Of a stretch of DNA of 64,000 nt, positions 17,207-25,784 are shown piece by piece. Below the pieces are notes generated by a model that had not been told where the DNA came from, did not search any database, and worked only from the letters and a program-made list of their open reading frames with translations. The stretch lies in NCBI RefSeq assembly GCF_001682855.1, contig NZ_MAQW01000012.1:744001-808000 (forward strand), given 5' to 3'. Every line of letters begins with the position of its first letter. The stretch's first letter is position 1. The translations under genes and the position numbers were made by a program. The DNA comes from Bacillus sp. FJAT-27264. GTDB lineage: Bacteria > Bacillota > Bacilli > Paenibacillales > Paenibacillaceae.

Positions 17207-17698
17207 CTACCGTCCGTTAATGGGAGCAGCAGCTTGAACGGATTTCGCAGCCGGCTGTTCACCATCCGTACTGGCCGCCCCGTATATCATGTCCCTGAGT
17301 TTGTCAGCATGCTTCGCCGGTATGGAATAGCCTTTACCGCTGTTAACGCTAGCAACGAGCAGCCCGTTATGTCCCTTCTCTTTCCCAAGGCCGAGGGCAT
17401 ATTCTTCAGTGTATCCGTCCCCGTAAACCAGCTTCATTATAAAATCAGGAGCGTAATCAAGCTCCCCCTGAATCCGCTTGCTCTTGTTCATCGCCTCCGC
17501 TACCGTCTTGATCAGGGCAGCATCAGAAATAGACTTCGGCTCAACATTCGCTGCTTGCTGCTCCGTTTGTTGGTCCAGTTGATGATAGGTCAGGCTGATC
17601 TCATCAATCCACCTCGCATTAATATATCCAAAAGCATTCTGGCACCCGCTTAACACCATCATTGCAAGAAGGGATACGATCAGTAAGAAACGACGAAT
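17207..17698 (-). CDS. Putative lipoprotein, apparent AUU start
   Basis: From the ATT at 17698 the protein is 163 aa: a basic start (RRF), the hydrophobic stretch LLIVSLLAMMVL and lipobox LSGC, a normal lipoprotein signal. GGAGGTGA (17705-17712) sits six bases before this ATT. The first ATG (17662) would cut the signal peptide in half and has no RBS. AUU initiation is rare (known for infC), so this is a strong candidate for a non-canonical start or a recent start-codon mutation. The mature part has no recognised family. Confidence 0.6.
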   Translation of the reverse strand: MRRFLLIVSLLAMMVLSGCQNAFGYINARWIDEISLTYHQLDQQTEQQAANVEPKSISDAALIKTVAEAMNKSKRIQGELDYAPDFIMKLVYGDGYTEEYALGLGKEKGHNGLLVASVNSGKGYSIPAKHADKLRDMIYGAASTDGEQPAAKSVQAAAPINGR

Positions 17699-17791
17699 GG
17701 AAAATCACCTCCAAAAAACTGTACAATCCATTATAAACGATAACACTCCATGAATGAAATTTTGTACAGCGAAATGTTTTCACCTGCTTCA

Positions 17792-17836
17792 AAAAAAAGA
17801 CTGAATCGGTCACTTGGGCCGAATTCAGTCTTTCGT
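17792..17836 (-). terminator. Intrinsic terminator of the SGNH hydrolase gene
   Basis: AAGACTGAAT (17798-17807) pairs with ATTCAGTCTT (17824-17833); T8 follows on the minus strand. Confidence 0.9.
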
Positions 17837-17883
17837 TTATGAGTTCATATGTAGTTCGGATGCACAACACGTCTGGTCTGTAA

Positions 17884-18510
17884 TTATTCCGCGCCAACTG
17901 TCTTCAACCAGGCATCGGCAATCAGTCCATGACCTGCGGAAGACGGGTGAACGCCATCCGGCGCCCAGTATGCAGGCTCAGCTGTGGCGGATGCCGCAGC
18001 GAACAGGCCATCAAGCGGCACCAGCAGCGCTCCATATTCACGGGCAAGCTCACGCACCACATGAATTTTAGGATCCAGGTCCTCGCGCCAGCCCTTGCGG
18101 TCTTCCGGCACAGGCAGTACAAACGGCTCAACCAGCACAAGCTTTGCGTCAAGCGTCTTCTTCGTACGTTCAATCAAATCACGATAGGAAGCTTCGAACT
18201 TCTCCGCCGAGGTTGCATCTCCAGAATCATAGCGGCGCCAAGTGTCGTTAATCCCGATATAAATGGAGACCCAGGTTGGCTTCAGTTCAAGACAATCCTT
18301 GTCCCAACGTCCCTGCAAATCCACCGCACGGTGGCCGCTAATGCCCCGGTTAAGGAAGGTGAGGTTCTTCTCTGGATAGAGATGTCCAAGCCGACTGGCG
18401 ATCAATAAAGGATAGCCGTAGCCCAGCGATAAAGCGTCTTCATAATTGCGTCCTGCGTCTGTAATACTGTCGCCCTGGAATAGGATGACGTCATTTTTCT
18501 TAAAAGACAT
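17884..18510 (-). CDS. SGNH/GDSL-family hydrolase
   Basis: 208 aa from ATG 18510, preceded by GAGGAGG; 24 further in-frame codons upstream have no RBS. Block I FQGDSITDAGRN (catalytic Ser), block II Gly in NRGISGHRAVDL, block III GINDTW and block V DGVHPSSAGH (Asp, His) are all present. No signal peptide, so a cytoplasmic esterase or carbohydrate deacetylase is likely. Monocistronic. Confidence 0.87.
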   Translation of the reverse strand: MSFKKNDVILFQGDSITDAGRNYEDALSLGYGYPLLIASRLGHLYPEKNLTFLNRGISGHRAVDLQGRWDKDCLELKPTWVSIYIGINDTWRRYDSGDATSAEKFEASYRDLIERTKKTLDAKLVLVEPFVLPVPEDRKGWREDLDPKIHVVRELAREYGALLVPLDGLFAAASATAEPAYWAPDGVHPSSAGHGLIADAWLKTVGAE

Positions 18511-18733
18511 GAATAGAATCCTCCTCTGACTGTATCTGTAGCGTAGCGTGACCGAACCCGTCCGTCTCTGCCAGCCGATCACCTCTAACGAAGTCTATTA
18601 TAGCAGACCCTAATCAAAAATGTCATACGCTTTCATAGTGGAAATCTTGAATTCAAGATGTATATATTGAACTTAGGATTTTCTCATAGGCTAAGGTCGT
18701 CATTGCGGAAAATGTTTGGACTTCCGGCCGCTG

Positions 18734-18789
18734 TTGTCTCCAGATTTCTTGGGATTGTACCGCTCTTCGCGGATAAAATCTGGAGACAA
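18734..18789. repeat. Structured intergenic hairpin element
   Basis: TTGTCTCCAGATTT (18734-18747) pairs perfectly with AAATCTGGAGACAA (18776-18789), enclosing a nested CCGC-TCTTC-GCGG hairpin (18760-18772). No coding potential seen on either strand. It has the form of a dispersed intergenic palindrome or a small structured RNA; no second copy found in this window. Confidence 0.6.
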
Positions 18790-19014
18790 AGGCGTCGCTA
18801 TCGCTCCTACAGTTCCAAAATTCCCCTCCATTCCTTTCGCATTGTGTTAAGTGTTCTATCTATATAGATCTATTTTTCAAGAAAAAAAAGTATATTTCAT
18901 CATTGACGGCCGACAAAAGGTGTGATACTTTAAGTGAGTAACTAATAGTAAGTTCATTATTTAATACTAGCTGTTAATTATTAACCACTACATATATTTT
19001 TGGAGGCGTTCAAT

Positions 19015-19632
19015 ATGAGTACATTTACAGATTTGGTTCAATCCCGCAGATCGGCTAACAATTTTGTGGAAGGCATCAAGATTCCCCAGCATGAGCTGGA
19101 GGAAATGTTCTCTCTAGCCCGCCTGGCCCCGTCTGCTTATAACCTGCAACACACCCACTACAAAGTCGTTGCCAGCGAAAAGATAAAAGAAGAGATTCGC
19201 GAGGCAGCCTACGGTCAGTACAAGACCCATACGGCATCCGCCGTCATCGTCGTGCTGGGCGATAAACACGCGTATCTCCAGGCTCCGGAAATCTATGGCG
19301 GTCTTAAGCTTCTCGGTGCGATGTCAGAAGAGGAATATAATGAGCAAATTGAGGCCATTAACGGAGCTTACATCGGCAATGACGCATTCCAGCGCGACGA
19401 AGCAATCCGTAATGCCTCCCTATCCGCCATGCAGTTCATGTTGATTGCCAAAGACAAAGGCTGGGATACCTGCCCCATGATCGGGTTCGATCCTGCCGCT
19501 GTGGCACAAGTCCTGAATCTGCCGGACAACCTCGTTCCGGTGATGCTCATTACCATCGGTAAGGACAACCAGCACAAGATCAGACCCCGCGGATACCGTA
19601 AGCCGGTCAATGAGTTTGTTGAATTTTTTTGA
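19015..19632 (+). CDS. Nitroreductase-family protein (YodC-like)
   Basis: 205 aa from ATG 19015, eight to nine bases after TGGAGGC; the in-frame TTG at 19000 overlaps the RBS. FMN-site signatures: QSRRSANNF at the N-terminus, SAYNLQHTHYKVV, and the late GYRKPVNEFVEFF. Single-domain flavin NAD(P)H oxidoreductase that reduces nitro compounds or quinones. YodC in Bacillus is induced by quinone stress along with CatE; a CatE-type gene lies 4.7 kb away here. Confidence 0.83.
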   Translation: MSTFTDLVQSRRSANNFVEGIKIPQHELEEMFSLARLAPSAYNLQHTHYKVVASEKIKEEIREAAYGQYKTHTASAVIVVLGDKHAYLQAPEIYGGLKLLGAMSEEEYNEQIEAINGAYIGNDAFQRDEAIRNASLSAMQFMLIAKDKGWDTCPMIGFDPAAVAQVLNLPDNLVPVMLITIGKDNQHKIRPRGYRKPVNEFVEFF

Positions 19633-19670
19633 GCCGATAGCTTGAGGTAATGGGATTAGCTTTAGTAATT

Positions 19671-19727
19671 AAAAAAGACCCGCAGACGGAGAGGCTCTTA
19701 CAAAGTCCTCTGTTCTGCGGGTTTTAT
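19671..19727. terminator. Bidirectional terminator
   Basis: ACCCGCAG (19678-19685) pairs with CTGCGGGT (19715-19722), with an A run before and a T-rich run after, between convergent genes. Confidence 0.82.
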
Positions 19728-19744
19728 TGACTTCAGACGCTGGG

Positions 19745-20311
19745 TTACAGCTTAATCGCTTTCCAGCAAGCTTCCAGCGTCTCCTTCTCTCTCTTTTCAT
19801 CCAGGTCGTATTTTTGAATATAATAGCCCTTTAATACCGAAGCAACAATTCCATAGGTAATCTGATGGCACAACTTGGCATCCATATCCCGGATCAGACC
19901 TTGTTTCTGTCCTTCGGACAAGACGGACATGATCTCCTGAATCTCACCGGATTCATCCATATTACGCAATTCCGGTGGTATATATGGCGAAAAGGAATAG
20001 CTGTCACTGAACAGAAATTCCTTACGGTTTTTCATTCCAAAACGTATTCGATTCCGATGAAGACTGGTAAACCGCTCATACAGACTGGCAGTGGAGTCAT
20101 AGCCCTCCAGCAGACTGTAGCCCATCTTATTTCTTGCCAACCTGTATACTTCGTGAACCAGCTCGTCCTTGGTTCGAAAATAATTAAATAGCGTGCCCGA
20201 GCCAACCTTCGCCTTTTTCAAGATCTGGGCAATGGTAACCGACTGCAATCCAAGCTCGTCAATCAAATCGAGCGTGGCGTCGGTGATATCTTCTCTTTTC
20301 CCCAATTCCAT
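19745..20311 (-). CDS. TetR-family transcriptional regulator
   Basis: 188 aa; AAAGGA before ATG. N-terminal HTH: ITDATLDLIDELGLQSVTI, AQILKKAKVGSGTLFNYF. The C-terminal ligand domain is typical in size. It probably represses neighbouring genes or itself. The convergent nitroreductase is a possible but unproven target. Confidence 0.88.
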   Translation of the reverse strand: MELGKREDITDATLDLIDELGLQSVTIAQILKKAKVGSGTLFNYFRTKDELVHEVYRLARNKMGYSLLEGYDSTASLYERFTSLHRNRIRFGMKNRKEFLFSDSYSFSPYIPPELRNMDESGEIQEIMSVLSEGQKQGLIRDMDAKLCHQITYGIVASVLKGYYIQKYDLDEKREKETLEACWKAIKL

Positions 20312-20352
20312 GCATCCTTTCTGTTCCTTGCACCACTCTATAGGTTCAAATA

Positions 20353-20376
20353 GTTCTTACGACCGCTTTTAAAGCC
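20353..20376. repeat. Dispersed repeat, copy 1 (24 bp core)
   Basis: GTTCTTACGACCGCTTTTAA plus AGCC matches 31581-31604 at 22 of 24 positions. Intergenic, between the TetR gene and the GH36 terminator. Confidence 0.6.
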
Positions 20377-20534
20377 AACTCGCCTAACTTCAACTTTAAG
20401 GTTTATAAAAATAATAACAGCTTTAGCCTACTTTTACTTCAATTATTCTGAAGTATCTTCATCTGAACTGACACCAGAAGGGTAAATCCTATACCTTCAA
20501 GCGGAAACCGTACCGGGGAAGGTCCGGCAAATAT

Positions 20535-20572
20535 AAAAAGATGACTCCCAAAATATCGGAAGTCATCTTTTT
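20535..20572 (-). terminator. Intrinsic terminator of the alpha-galactosidase gene
   Basis: AAAAAGATGACT (20535-20546) pairs with AGTCATCTTTTT (20561-20572). Confidence 0.9.
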
Positions 20573-20602
20573 GAGCCTCACCTAAAGTTTGGCTATATCA
20601 AA

Positions 20603-22798
20603 TTACCCTTGCACTTTTCTAAAACGCCAGAGCAAGCTTTGGAAATCTCCGTGAAGATCAGGCAGTGGCAATCCGGCATACATAAGCAGATCCCCGCCAT
20701 ATACGCCTCCGCCTTCAACCCACTCATAATCAGCTTCAGGATCAAGTCCCTTCAGGCGCAGATAGTGAAGCGGATCATTCGGCTCGGCAAGTACACGCGC
20801 ATACACTACTACAGCTTCGGATTTATCCTCGGCAGTAATCATCCAGGCCGTCTCATTGCCTTCAAAAGGACTCAGCAGTCTGTACTGCTCGCCGAATTGA
20901 ACCAGGGAACGCAGCTCTTTGTAGAGCGCCACTTGTTCCTTCACAGCAGCCTTCTCTTCTTCAGTAAATTGGGTCAGATCCAGTTCATACCCGAAGTTTC
21001 CGGACATCGCGATATGCCCGCGCATTTCCAGCGAAGTAGAGCGGTGCACCTGATGGTTCGGAACCGCAGAGACGTGGCTGCCCATGGAGCTAATCGGGTA
21101 GACGATGCTGGTTCCATACTGGATTTTGAGTCTGCTGACGGCATCTGTATTGTCGCTTGTCCAGGTTTGCGGCATGTAATACAGCATCCCTGGGTCAAAA
21201 CGTCCGCCACCGCCGGAGCAGCTCTCGAACAGGATATTCGGGAATTCAGAAGTAATCCGCTCCAGCATTCCGTACAGACCCAGCATATAACGGTGCGCTG
21301 TCTCACGTTGTCTTTCCGGTGGCAGTAGTGCAGAGCCAATCTCGGTCATATTGCGGTTCATATCCCATTTAACATAGGTGATCGGTGCGCTGCGCAGCAC
21401 TTCCACGATCTGGTCGCCAATGGCCTGGCAAACATCCTCACGGGAGAAGTCCAGCACCAATTGGGTACGGCCCAGGGTACGACGGCGATCCGGCACATGC
21501 AGACACCAGTCTGGATGCTCACGGTACAGTTCGCTGTCCGGGGAGATCATCTCCGGCTCGAACCAGAGGCCGAATTGCATGTCCAGCTTATTCACGCGCT
21601 CTGCCAGATCTCCGAGACCTTCCGGCAGCTTCTTCCGGTCAACGAACCAGTCACCGAGCGAGCTGCGGTCATTATCACGGTGTCCAAACCAGCCGTCATC
21701 CAATACGAACAACTCGATTCCCAGTTCAGCACCAGCACGCGCGATGTTCTCGATTTTCTCTGCATTGAAGTCGAAATAAGTTGCTTCCCAGTTGTTAACC
21801 AGCACCGGACGGGTGCGATCACGGTAAATGCCGCGGGCCAAGCGGGTGCGATACAATTTATGATAGGTTCTGGACATCGCTCCGATGCCATCTGGAGAAA
21901 ATACCAGTACGGCTTCCGGGGTCTGGAACGACTGTCCGGCTTCCAGCAACCAGTTGAAATCGAATGAATTAATCCCCATAGACAAGCGGGCAGTCTTGTA
22001 AGAGTCCACCTCTACCTGTGCGGAGAAGCTTCCACTGTATACCAGGCTGACACCGTACACTTCACCGTGGTCTTCATCTGCGCCATGGGACAGCAAGGCT
22101 ACGAATGGATTTTGGTTATGACTGCTCGATCCTCTGCGGCTCTCTACTGCCTGCATGCCGGAAGCAAGCGCTCTGCGCTCTATATACCGCTCACGTGTCC
22201 ATGTGCCGGACAAATGCAGCAGTTCGTAGTCCGATGTACGGAAATCTACGCTCATACTATATCCACGTAGCAGCTTGAGAGAGGCTTGTCCTTCATTCAC
22301 AAATCGAACAGAACGAGTAACCGCGTTCAATTCCTCAAATACTGTATAGGATAAAATAATGCGGAGCCCTGCAACAGTGTCTACCAATTCAAGCTCCAAG
22401 GTCTCGGCTTCATCTTCATGTTCTGTATACGTAGCCGGGAGTCCTTCCAGGGCAGGCTTGCCTTTATAAATACGGTGTTTATCATACAGAGCCTCAGAGG
22501 CAGTGGTTCCATTCTCAGCCTGAATCTGATAGGCCGGATTGCGGAAATCGCCTACACCGTATGACGGATATTCCTGAGCAAGCGTATCATAAGAAAGCGT
22601 CATATCGTCCGGGAACGGACTTGGTGAGAAAGAACAACGCTCTGTGCGCTTCAGAATGGATGACAACGCACCGGAACGAATCTTGCGGCCCCAATATACA
22701 TGTGCCGGAATTCCGGTGTGGAGAAGTTGAATGACATAGCTGGTTTCTTTACTTTGGAGATGAAAAATACGTTCTTCTGCAAGATATTGAATTCCCAT
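20603..22798 (-). CDS. Alpha-galactosidase, GH36
   Basis: 731 aa, the usual length for bacterial GH36 (AgaA/RafA type); CGGAGGG precedes ATG. An N-terminal beta-supersandwich leads into the (beta/alpha)8 barrel. VLDDGWFGHRDND, the nucleophile Asp in VKWDMNRNMTE (about residue 480), ESCSGGGGRFD and the acid/base Asp in WTSDNTDA (about 545) are intact. It hydrolyses alpha-1,6-galactosides such as melibiose and raffinose. No signal peptide and no sugar transporter next to it. TGAAATCGCTTCA in the upstream region resembles a cre or LacI-type operator but is not a full consensus. Confidence 0.93.
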   Translation of the reverse strand: MGIQYLAEERIFHLQSKETSYVIQLLHTGIPAHVYWGRKIRSGALSSILKRTERCSFSPSPFPDDMTLSYDTLAQEYPSYGVGDFRNPAYQIQAENGTTASEALYDKHRIYKGKPALEGLPATYTEHEDEAETLELELVDTVAGLRIILSYTVFEELNAVTRSVRFVNEGQASLKLLRGYSMSVDFRTSDYELLHLSGTWTRERYIERRALASGMQAVESRRGSSSHNQNPFVALLSHGADEDHGEVYGVSLVYSGSFSAQVEVDSYKTARLSMGINSFDFNWLLEAGQSFQTPEAVLVFSPDGIGAMSRTYHKLYRTRLARGIYRDRTRPVLVNNWEATYFDFNAEKIENIARAGAELGIELFVLDDGWFGHRDNDRSSLGDWFVDRKKLPEGLGDLAERVNKLDMQFGLWFEPEMISPDSELYREHPDWCLHVPDRRRTLGRTQLVLDFSREDVCQAIGDQIVEVLRSAPITYVKWDMNRNMTEIGSALLPPERQRETAHRYMLGLYGMLERITSEFPNILFESCSGGGGRFDPGMLYYMPQTWTSDNTDAVSRLKIQYGTSIVYPISSMGSHVSAVPNHQVHRSTSLEMRGHIAMSGNFGYELDLTQFTEEEKAAVKEQVALYKELRSLVQFGEQYRLLSPFEGNETAWMITAEDKSEAVVVYARVLAEPNDPLHYLRLKGLDPEADYEWVEGGGVYGGDLLMYAGLPLPDLHGDFQSLLWRFRKVQG

Positions 22799-22881
22799 TA
22801 TACCCTCCGTAGGTGTTACGCTAGTAATAAATCAACCTTCATTATATTATGAAATCGCTTCATTTACGATATAGTAATATT

Positions 22882-23496
22882 TCACTTGGCATATTGTAAT
22901 ATTGCAATGGCTGCCCGCTCACGCCGGTCCGCATCTGGACTTTTCAATGCTTTTTTTAGGATATCAAGTGCTTCAGCCACTGTCTCTTCCTCCACAAGAA
23001 CACCTTTATTCGGGAAATTTCCGGACGCCTCAGTGTCCCTGATCCAAAGATCCAGACGCGCTGCGGCAATTGGTTCTTGGAACATCGAGACTATTGCCTC
23101 TTCAGCAAGCAGTGCTTTTACAACAGAATTCAAAGCCGCATATGGAATGCTCGTCAGCCAGGTCACCCCGCGCCGGTGGCATCTCCCATCTCCCTCTATA
23201 TCAAAACGTTCATCATAAAAATAGTCGCCGAGATCGCCGAGATGTACCCAGTCTCCGTCGGCAACGAGTAGATAATCGCCATCTTGCATCGTATGGACAA
23301 ATAGGTTGACGACCTCTGCATGCCCTGCCAGCGCCTGCCCCTGATATCCGTAGGCCTGCTGTAGTCTTTCATCTAGCTCATCCCGATCCATTCCCTCCAG
23401 GTCACCAAGACCCGGATAGCCAATGCATACATAATGATCTTCCAAAAATGCCTTCAGCAACTCTGCTTCTCTTGACTTCAGCTGGAATAAATTCAT
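22882..23496 (-). CDS. Hypothetical protein with possible PUA/EVE-like domain
   Basis: 204 aa; GGGGAGG before ATG. The N-terminal 110 residues (HYVCIGYPGLGDLEG; AEVVNLFVHTMQDGDYLLV; WVHLGDLGDYFYD; HRRGVTWL) follow the pattern of the PUA-like domain found at the N-terminus of some Mrr/McrB-associated proteins. The C-terminal 90 residues are helical with no nuclease motif visible. It may bind modified bases or another ligand, but this is inference from a short pattern. Confidence 0.5.
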   Translation of the reverse strand: MNLFQLKSREAELLKAFLEDHYVCIGYPGLGDLEGMDRDELDERLQQAYGYQGQALAGHAEVVNLFVHTMQDGDYLLVADGDWVHLGDLGDYFYDERFDIEGDGRCHRRGVTWLTSIPYAALNSVVKALLAEEAIVSMFQEPIAAARLDLWIRDTEASGNFPNKGVLVEEETVAEALDILKKALKSPDADRRERAAIAILQYAK

Positions 23497-23544
23497 CCCC
23501 GTTCCTCCCCTCTCTGTTCTCCTTAATAGTATCCAGGGGCATCG

Positions 23545-23871
23545 TTACAGCTTAATGAAGATTAATTTGAATATTCCCAAATAGTTATTAGATCCATCCA
23601 AGACAGGCAGCTTGAAAATAGAAAACAAAATGTAGTTCTCCCGTTCTGTAACCGAGTTAAGCACAGGCTTGCCGATCATATTGGCGATTCCCGCTCCCAG
23701 TTTGCCGCCGCTCTCTTCGCTTACATTCTTGATGGCATAATCCACAAAATCCTCTTTACCAGGATTTGTAGCAAGCAAAGCAACTAACAACACAATAAGG
23801 AATAAAAAAAATCTTCCCGCCCCGCCTCTTTTGGTGCTTCTTCCCGTGTAAGGCCGATCAAACTCGCTCAT
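23545..23871 (-). CDS. DUF4359-like membrane-anchored protein
   Basis: 108 aa from ATG 23871, seven bases after GGAGG; the longer frame upstream lacks signals. A basic N-terminus, one TM segment (FFLFLIVLLVALLATNPG) and a short extracytoplasmic domain with NYILFSIFKLP and NNYLGIFKLIFI. This small-protein pattern matches DUF4359. Role unknown. Confidence 0.65.
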   Translation of the reverse strand: MSEFDRPYTGRSTKRGGAGRFFLFLIVLLVALLATNPGKEDFVDYAIKNVSEESGGKLGAGIANMIGKPVLNSVTERENYILFSIFKLPVLDGSNNYLGIFKLIFIKL

Positions 23872-23946
23872 ATTCATCCCTCCTATCTGAACAATAGAGC
23901 ATTGGGAACTATATGTAAATAAAAACCAGCTACGATCTTCCACCAA

Positions 23947-24843
23947 TTAAGAAGATGCAGGCTGCTCCATCAGCTCTTCACGTATAAAATGGTATAGCTT
24001 GGCGCTGGACCGTATCAATGGATATTCTGCGGTCTTACACAGAATTCCGCAGCTCATATCGATGGGGGTTCCTGCAAGTTGCCGGGACACCGTCCCAGGC
24101 GGCACCGGATTGAGCATTACCGCCGGCACGAGGGCGATGCCAAGACCAGCAGCAACATAATCTTTAAGTGCGACCATGCTGCCGATGACCATCGTATTCA
24201 GTGGGGAGCCTCCGAATTCCTGCAGGACGCTTTCCAGCTTTTTGCGGTAAGGGCAATGGGTTGCGGTAATCAGAATACGGTGTTCCCGGAGGTCTTCCGG
24301 GGTAATGCGCTGACTGGCAGCCAAAGGATGGCCTTCCGGCAGGAGCAGCAAGAATCGCTCTGTGAACAGCGGCTCAAAATAAAGTCCGGTTCCCAGCTCC
24401 GGGGCAGAACACAACGCCCAATCCAGCTCCCCTCGCAGCAGTCGCTCACTGAGCGCCAGCGTTCCGGCGATTTCCACCTCTACCCCCACCCTTGGGTAGC
24501 TGTTAAGAAAAGTCTTCAGCAGGCCCGGCAGCCGATAGGTGGCCGTCGGGTCTGTAACACCGATGCGTACGCTCCCGGCATCGCCGGTATGCAGCTCCGC
24601 CAAGTCGCTTTCCAGCCGCTCTATATCCTTAAGAATCTGCCGTCCTTGTTCATGGAATAGCCGCCCAGCCTCGGTCAACACAATCTGTTTGCCGCGTTCA
24701 AGCAGCTGTACACCGAGCTCCGCCTCCAGCTTCTGTATTTGCATAGTGACCGTCGATTGGGCATAATTCAGCTCCTCAGCTGCACGATTGAAGCTCCCGG
24801 TGCTGACTATAGCTTGAAAGGTTTTGTATGCTTTAAGATCCAT
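23947..24843 (-). CDS. LysR-family transcriptional regulator
   Basis: 298 aa. N-terminal HTH (FQAIVSTGSFNRAAEELNYA, QSTVTMQIQKLEAELG) and a type-2 periplasmic-like effector domain (GSVRIGVTDPTATYRLP; YVAAGLGIALVP). Divergent to the SDR gene at 24978 across a 134-base gap, the classic LysR arrangement, so that gene is the likely target. Confidence 0.88.
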   Translation of the reverse strand: MDLKAYKTFQAIVSTGSFNRAAEELNYAQSTVTMQIQKLEAELGVQLLERGKQIVLTEAGRLFHEQGRQILKDIERLESDLAELHTGDAGSVRIGVTDPTATYRLPGLLKTFLNSYPRVGVEVEIAGTLALSERLLRGELDWALCSAPELGTGLYFEPLFTERFLLLLPEGHPLAASQRITPEDLREHRILITATHCPYRKKLESVLQEFGGSPLNTMVIGSMVALKDYVAAGLGIALVPAVMLNPVPPGTVSRQLAGTPIDMSCGILCKTAEYPLIRSSAKLYHFIREELMEQPASS

Positions 24844-24977
24844 CCGGCTCCCTCGCTATTGCACAGTAATGAATTCAAAAAAAATGAACGAACTATTCAT
24901 ATCATTCAATTATACATAATCTGATCAGAGTTATAAAATAATATGTATCCAGAACAATAACAAGGAGAGAACCCAAC

Positions 24978-25718
24978 ATGGAATTAAAACATAAAATAGC
25001 CATTGTAACCGGAGGCGGGACGGGGATCGGCAGGGCCACCTGCCTTGAACTGGCACGACGTGGTGCAACGGTTGCCGTCAATTATAGCCGCTCCAAGGCT
25101 GAAGCCGGGGAGACTGTACAATTGATTACCGACCAGGGCGGTCAGGCTTATGCCGTACAAGCCAATGTCGCGAGTGATCAGGAAGTACGGAACATGGTAG
25201 CAGATGTCGTGAACCGGTTCGGCACCGTTGATCTTCTGGTTAATAACGCCGGGATCACCAGACATATTCCATTTGCTGATCTGGAAGCCGCTACCGAGGA
25301 GGTATGGGACGAGCTCTACGACACCAATGTCAAAAGCATGTTCTTCTGTGCAAGAGCGGTGGCCACTTATATGCGACAAAATGGCCAGGGCGCCATCATC
25401 AATCTCGGCAGCATCGCCGGGCAGACCGGGTTGGGGTCCTCTCTGCCCTATGCCGTATCTAAGGCGGCCGTGCATGGACTGACCAAATCTCTGGCCCGGG
25501 CCCTCTCCCCTCATATTCGCGTCAACTGTGTCGTGCCGGGAGCTGTTGCAACACGGTGGTGGAATGGGCGGGAAGACCAAATGCAGAAGCTAGCTCCCAA
25601 TCTCCTCCTGCAGCGTATCGCGGAACCCGGGGATATAGCCACCTTGATCTGCGCCGCTCTGGAGCAGGAAGCGATGACCGGGCAGATCATTACCGTCGAC
25701 AGCGGCCAAACCTTGTAA
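24978..25718 (+). CDS. SDR-family oxidoreductase (FabG-like)
   Basis: 246 aa; AAGGAGAG before ATG. NAD(P)-binding TGGGTGIGRAT, NNAG motif, catalytic Ser in LGSIAGQTG and YAVSK (Tyr-Lys) are present, with the C-terminal GQIITVDSGQTL. Classical SDR, like 3-oxoacyl-ACP reductase, but outside a fatty-acid operon and next to a divergent LysR gene. A dedicated dehydrogenase is therefore more likely. Confidence 0.87.
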   Translation: MELKHKIAIVTGGGTGIGRATCLELARRGATVAVNYSRSKAEAGETVQLITDQGGQAYAVQANVASDQEVRNMVADVVNRFGTVDLLVNNAGITRHIPFADLEAATEEVWDELYDTNVKSMFFCARAVATYMRQNGQGAIINLGSIAGQTGLGSSLPYAVSKAAVHGLTKSLARALSPHIRVNCVVPGAVATRWWNGREDQMQKLAPNLLLQRIAEPGDIATLICAALEQEAMTGQIITVDSGQTL

Positions 25719-25784
25719 AGATTACATTCATCTGGCCCCCGCCACTCCCTGTATGTTACATTCAAAGGTAAAGGGAGAGATGAT

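Noticed and set aside
18658-18867. 69-codon plus-strand ORF
   Set aside because: Covers the nested hairpin element, lacks an RBS and family.
22799-22881. cre site before the alpha-galactosidase gene
   Set aside because: TGAAATCGCTTCA is one base short of the consensus spacing; kept only as a remark.
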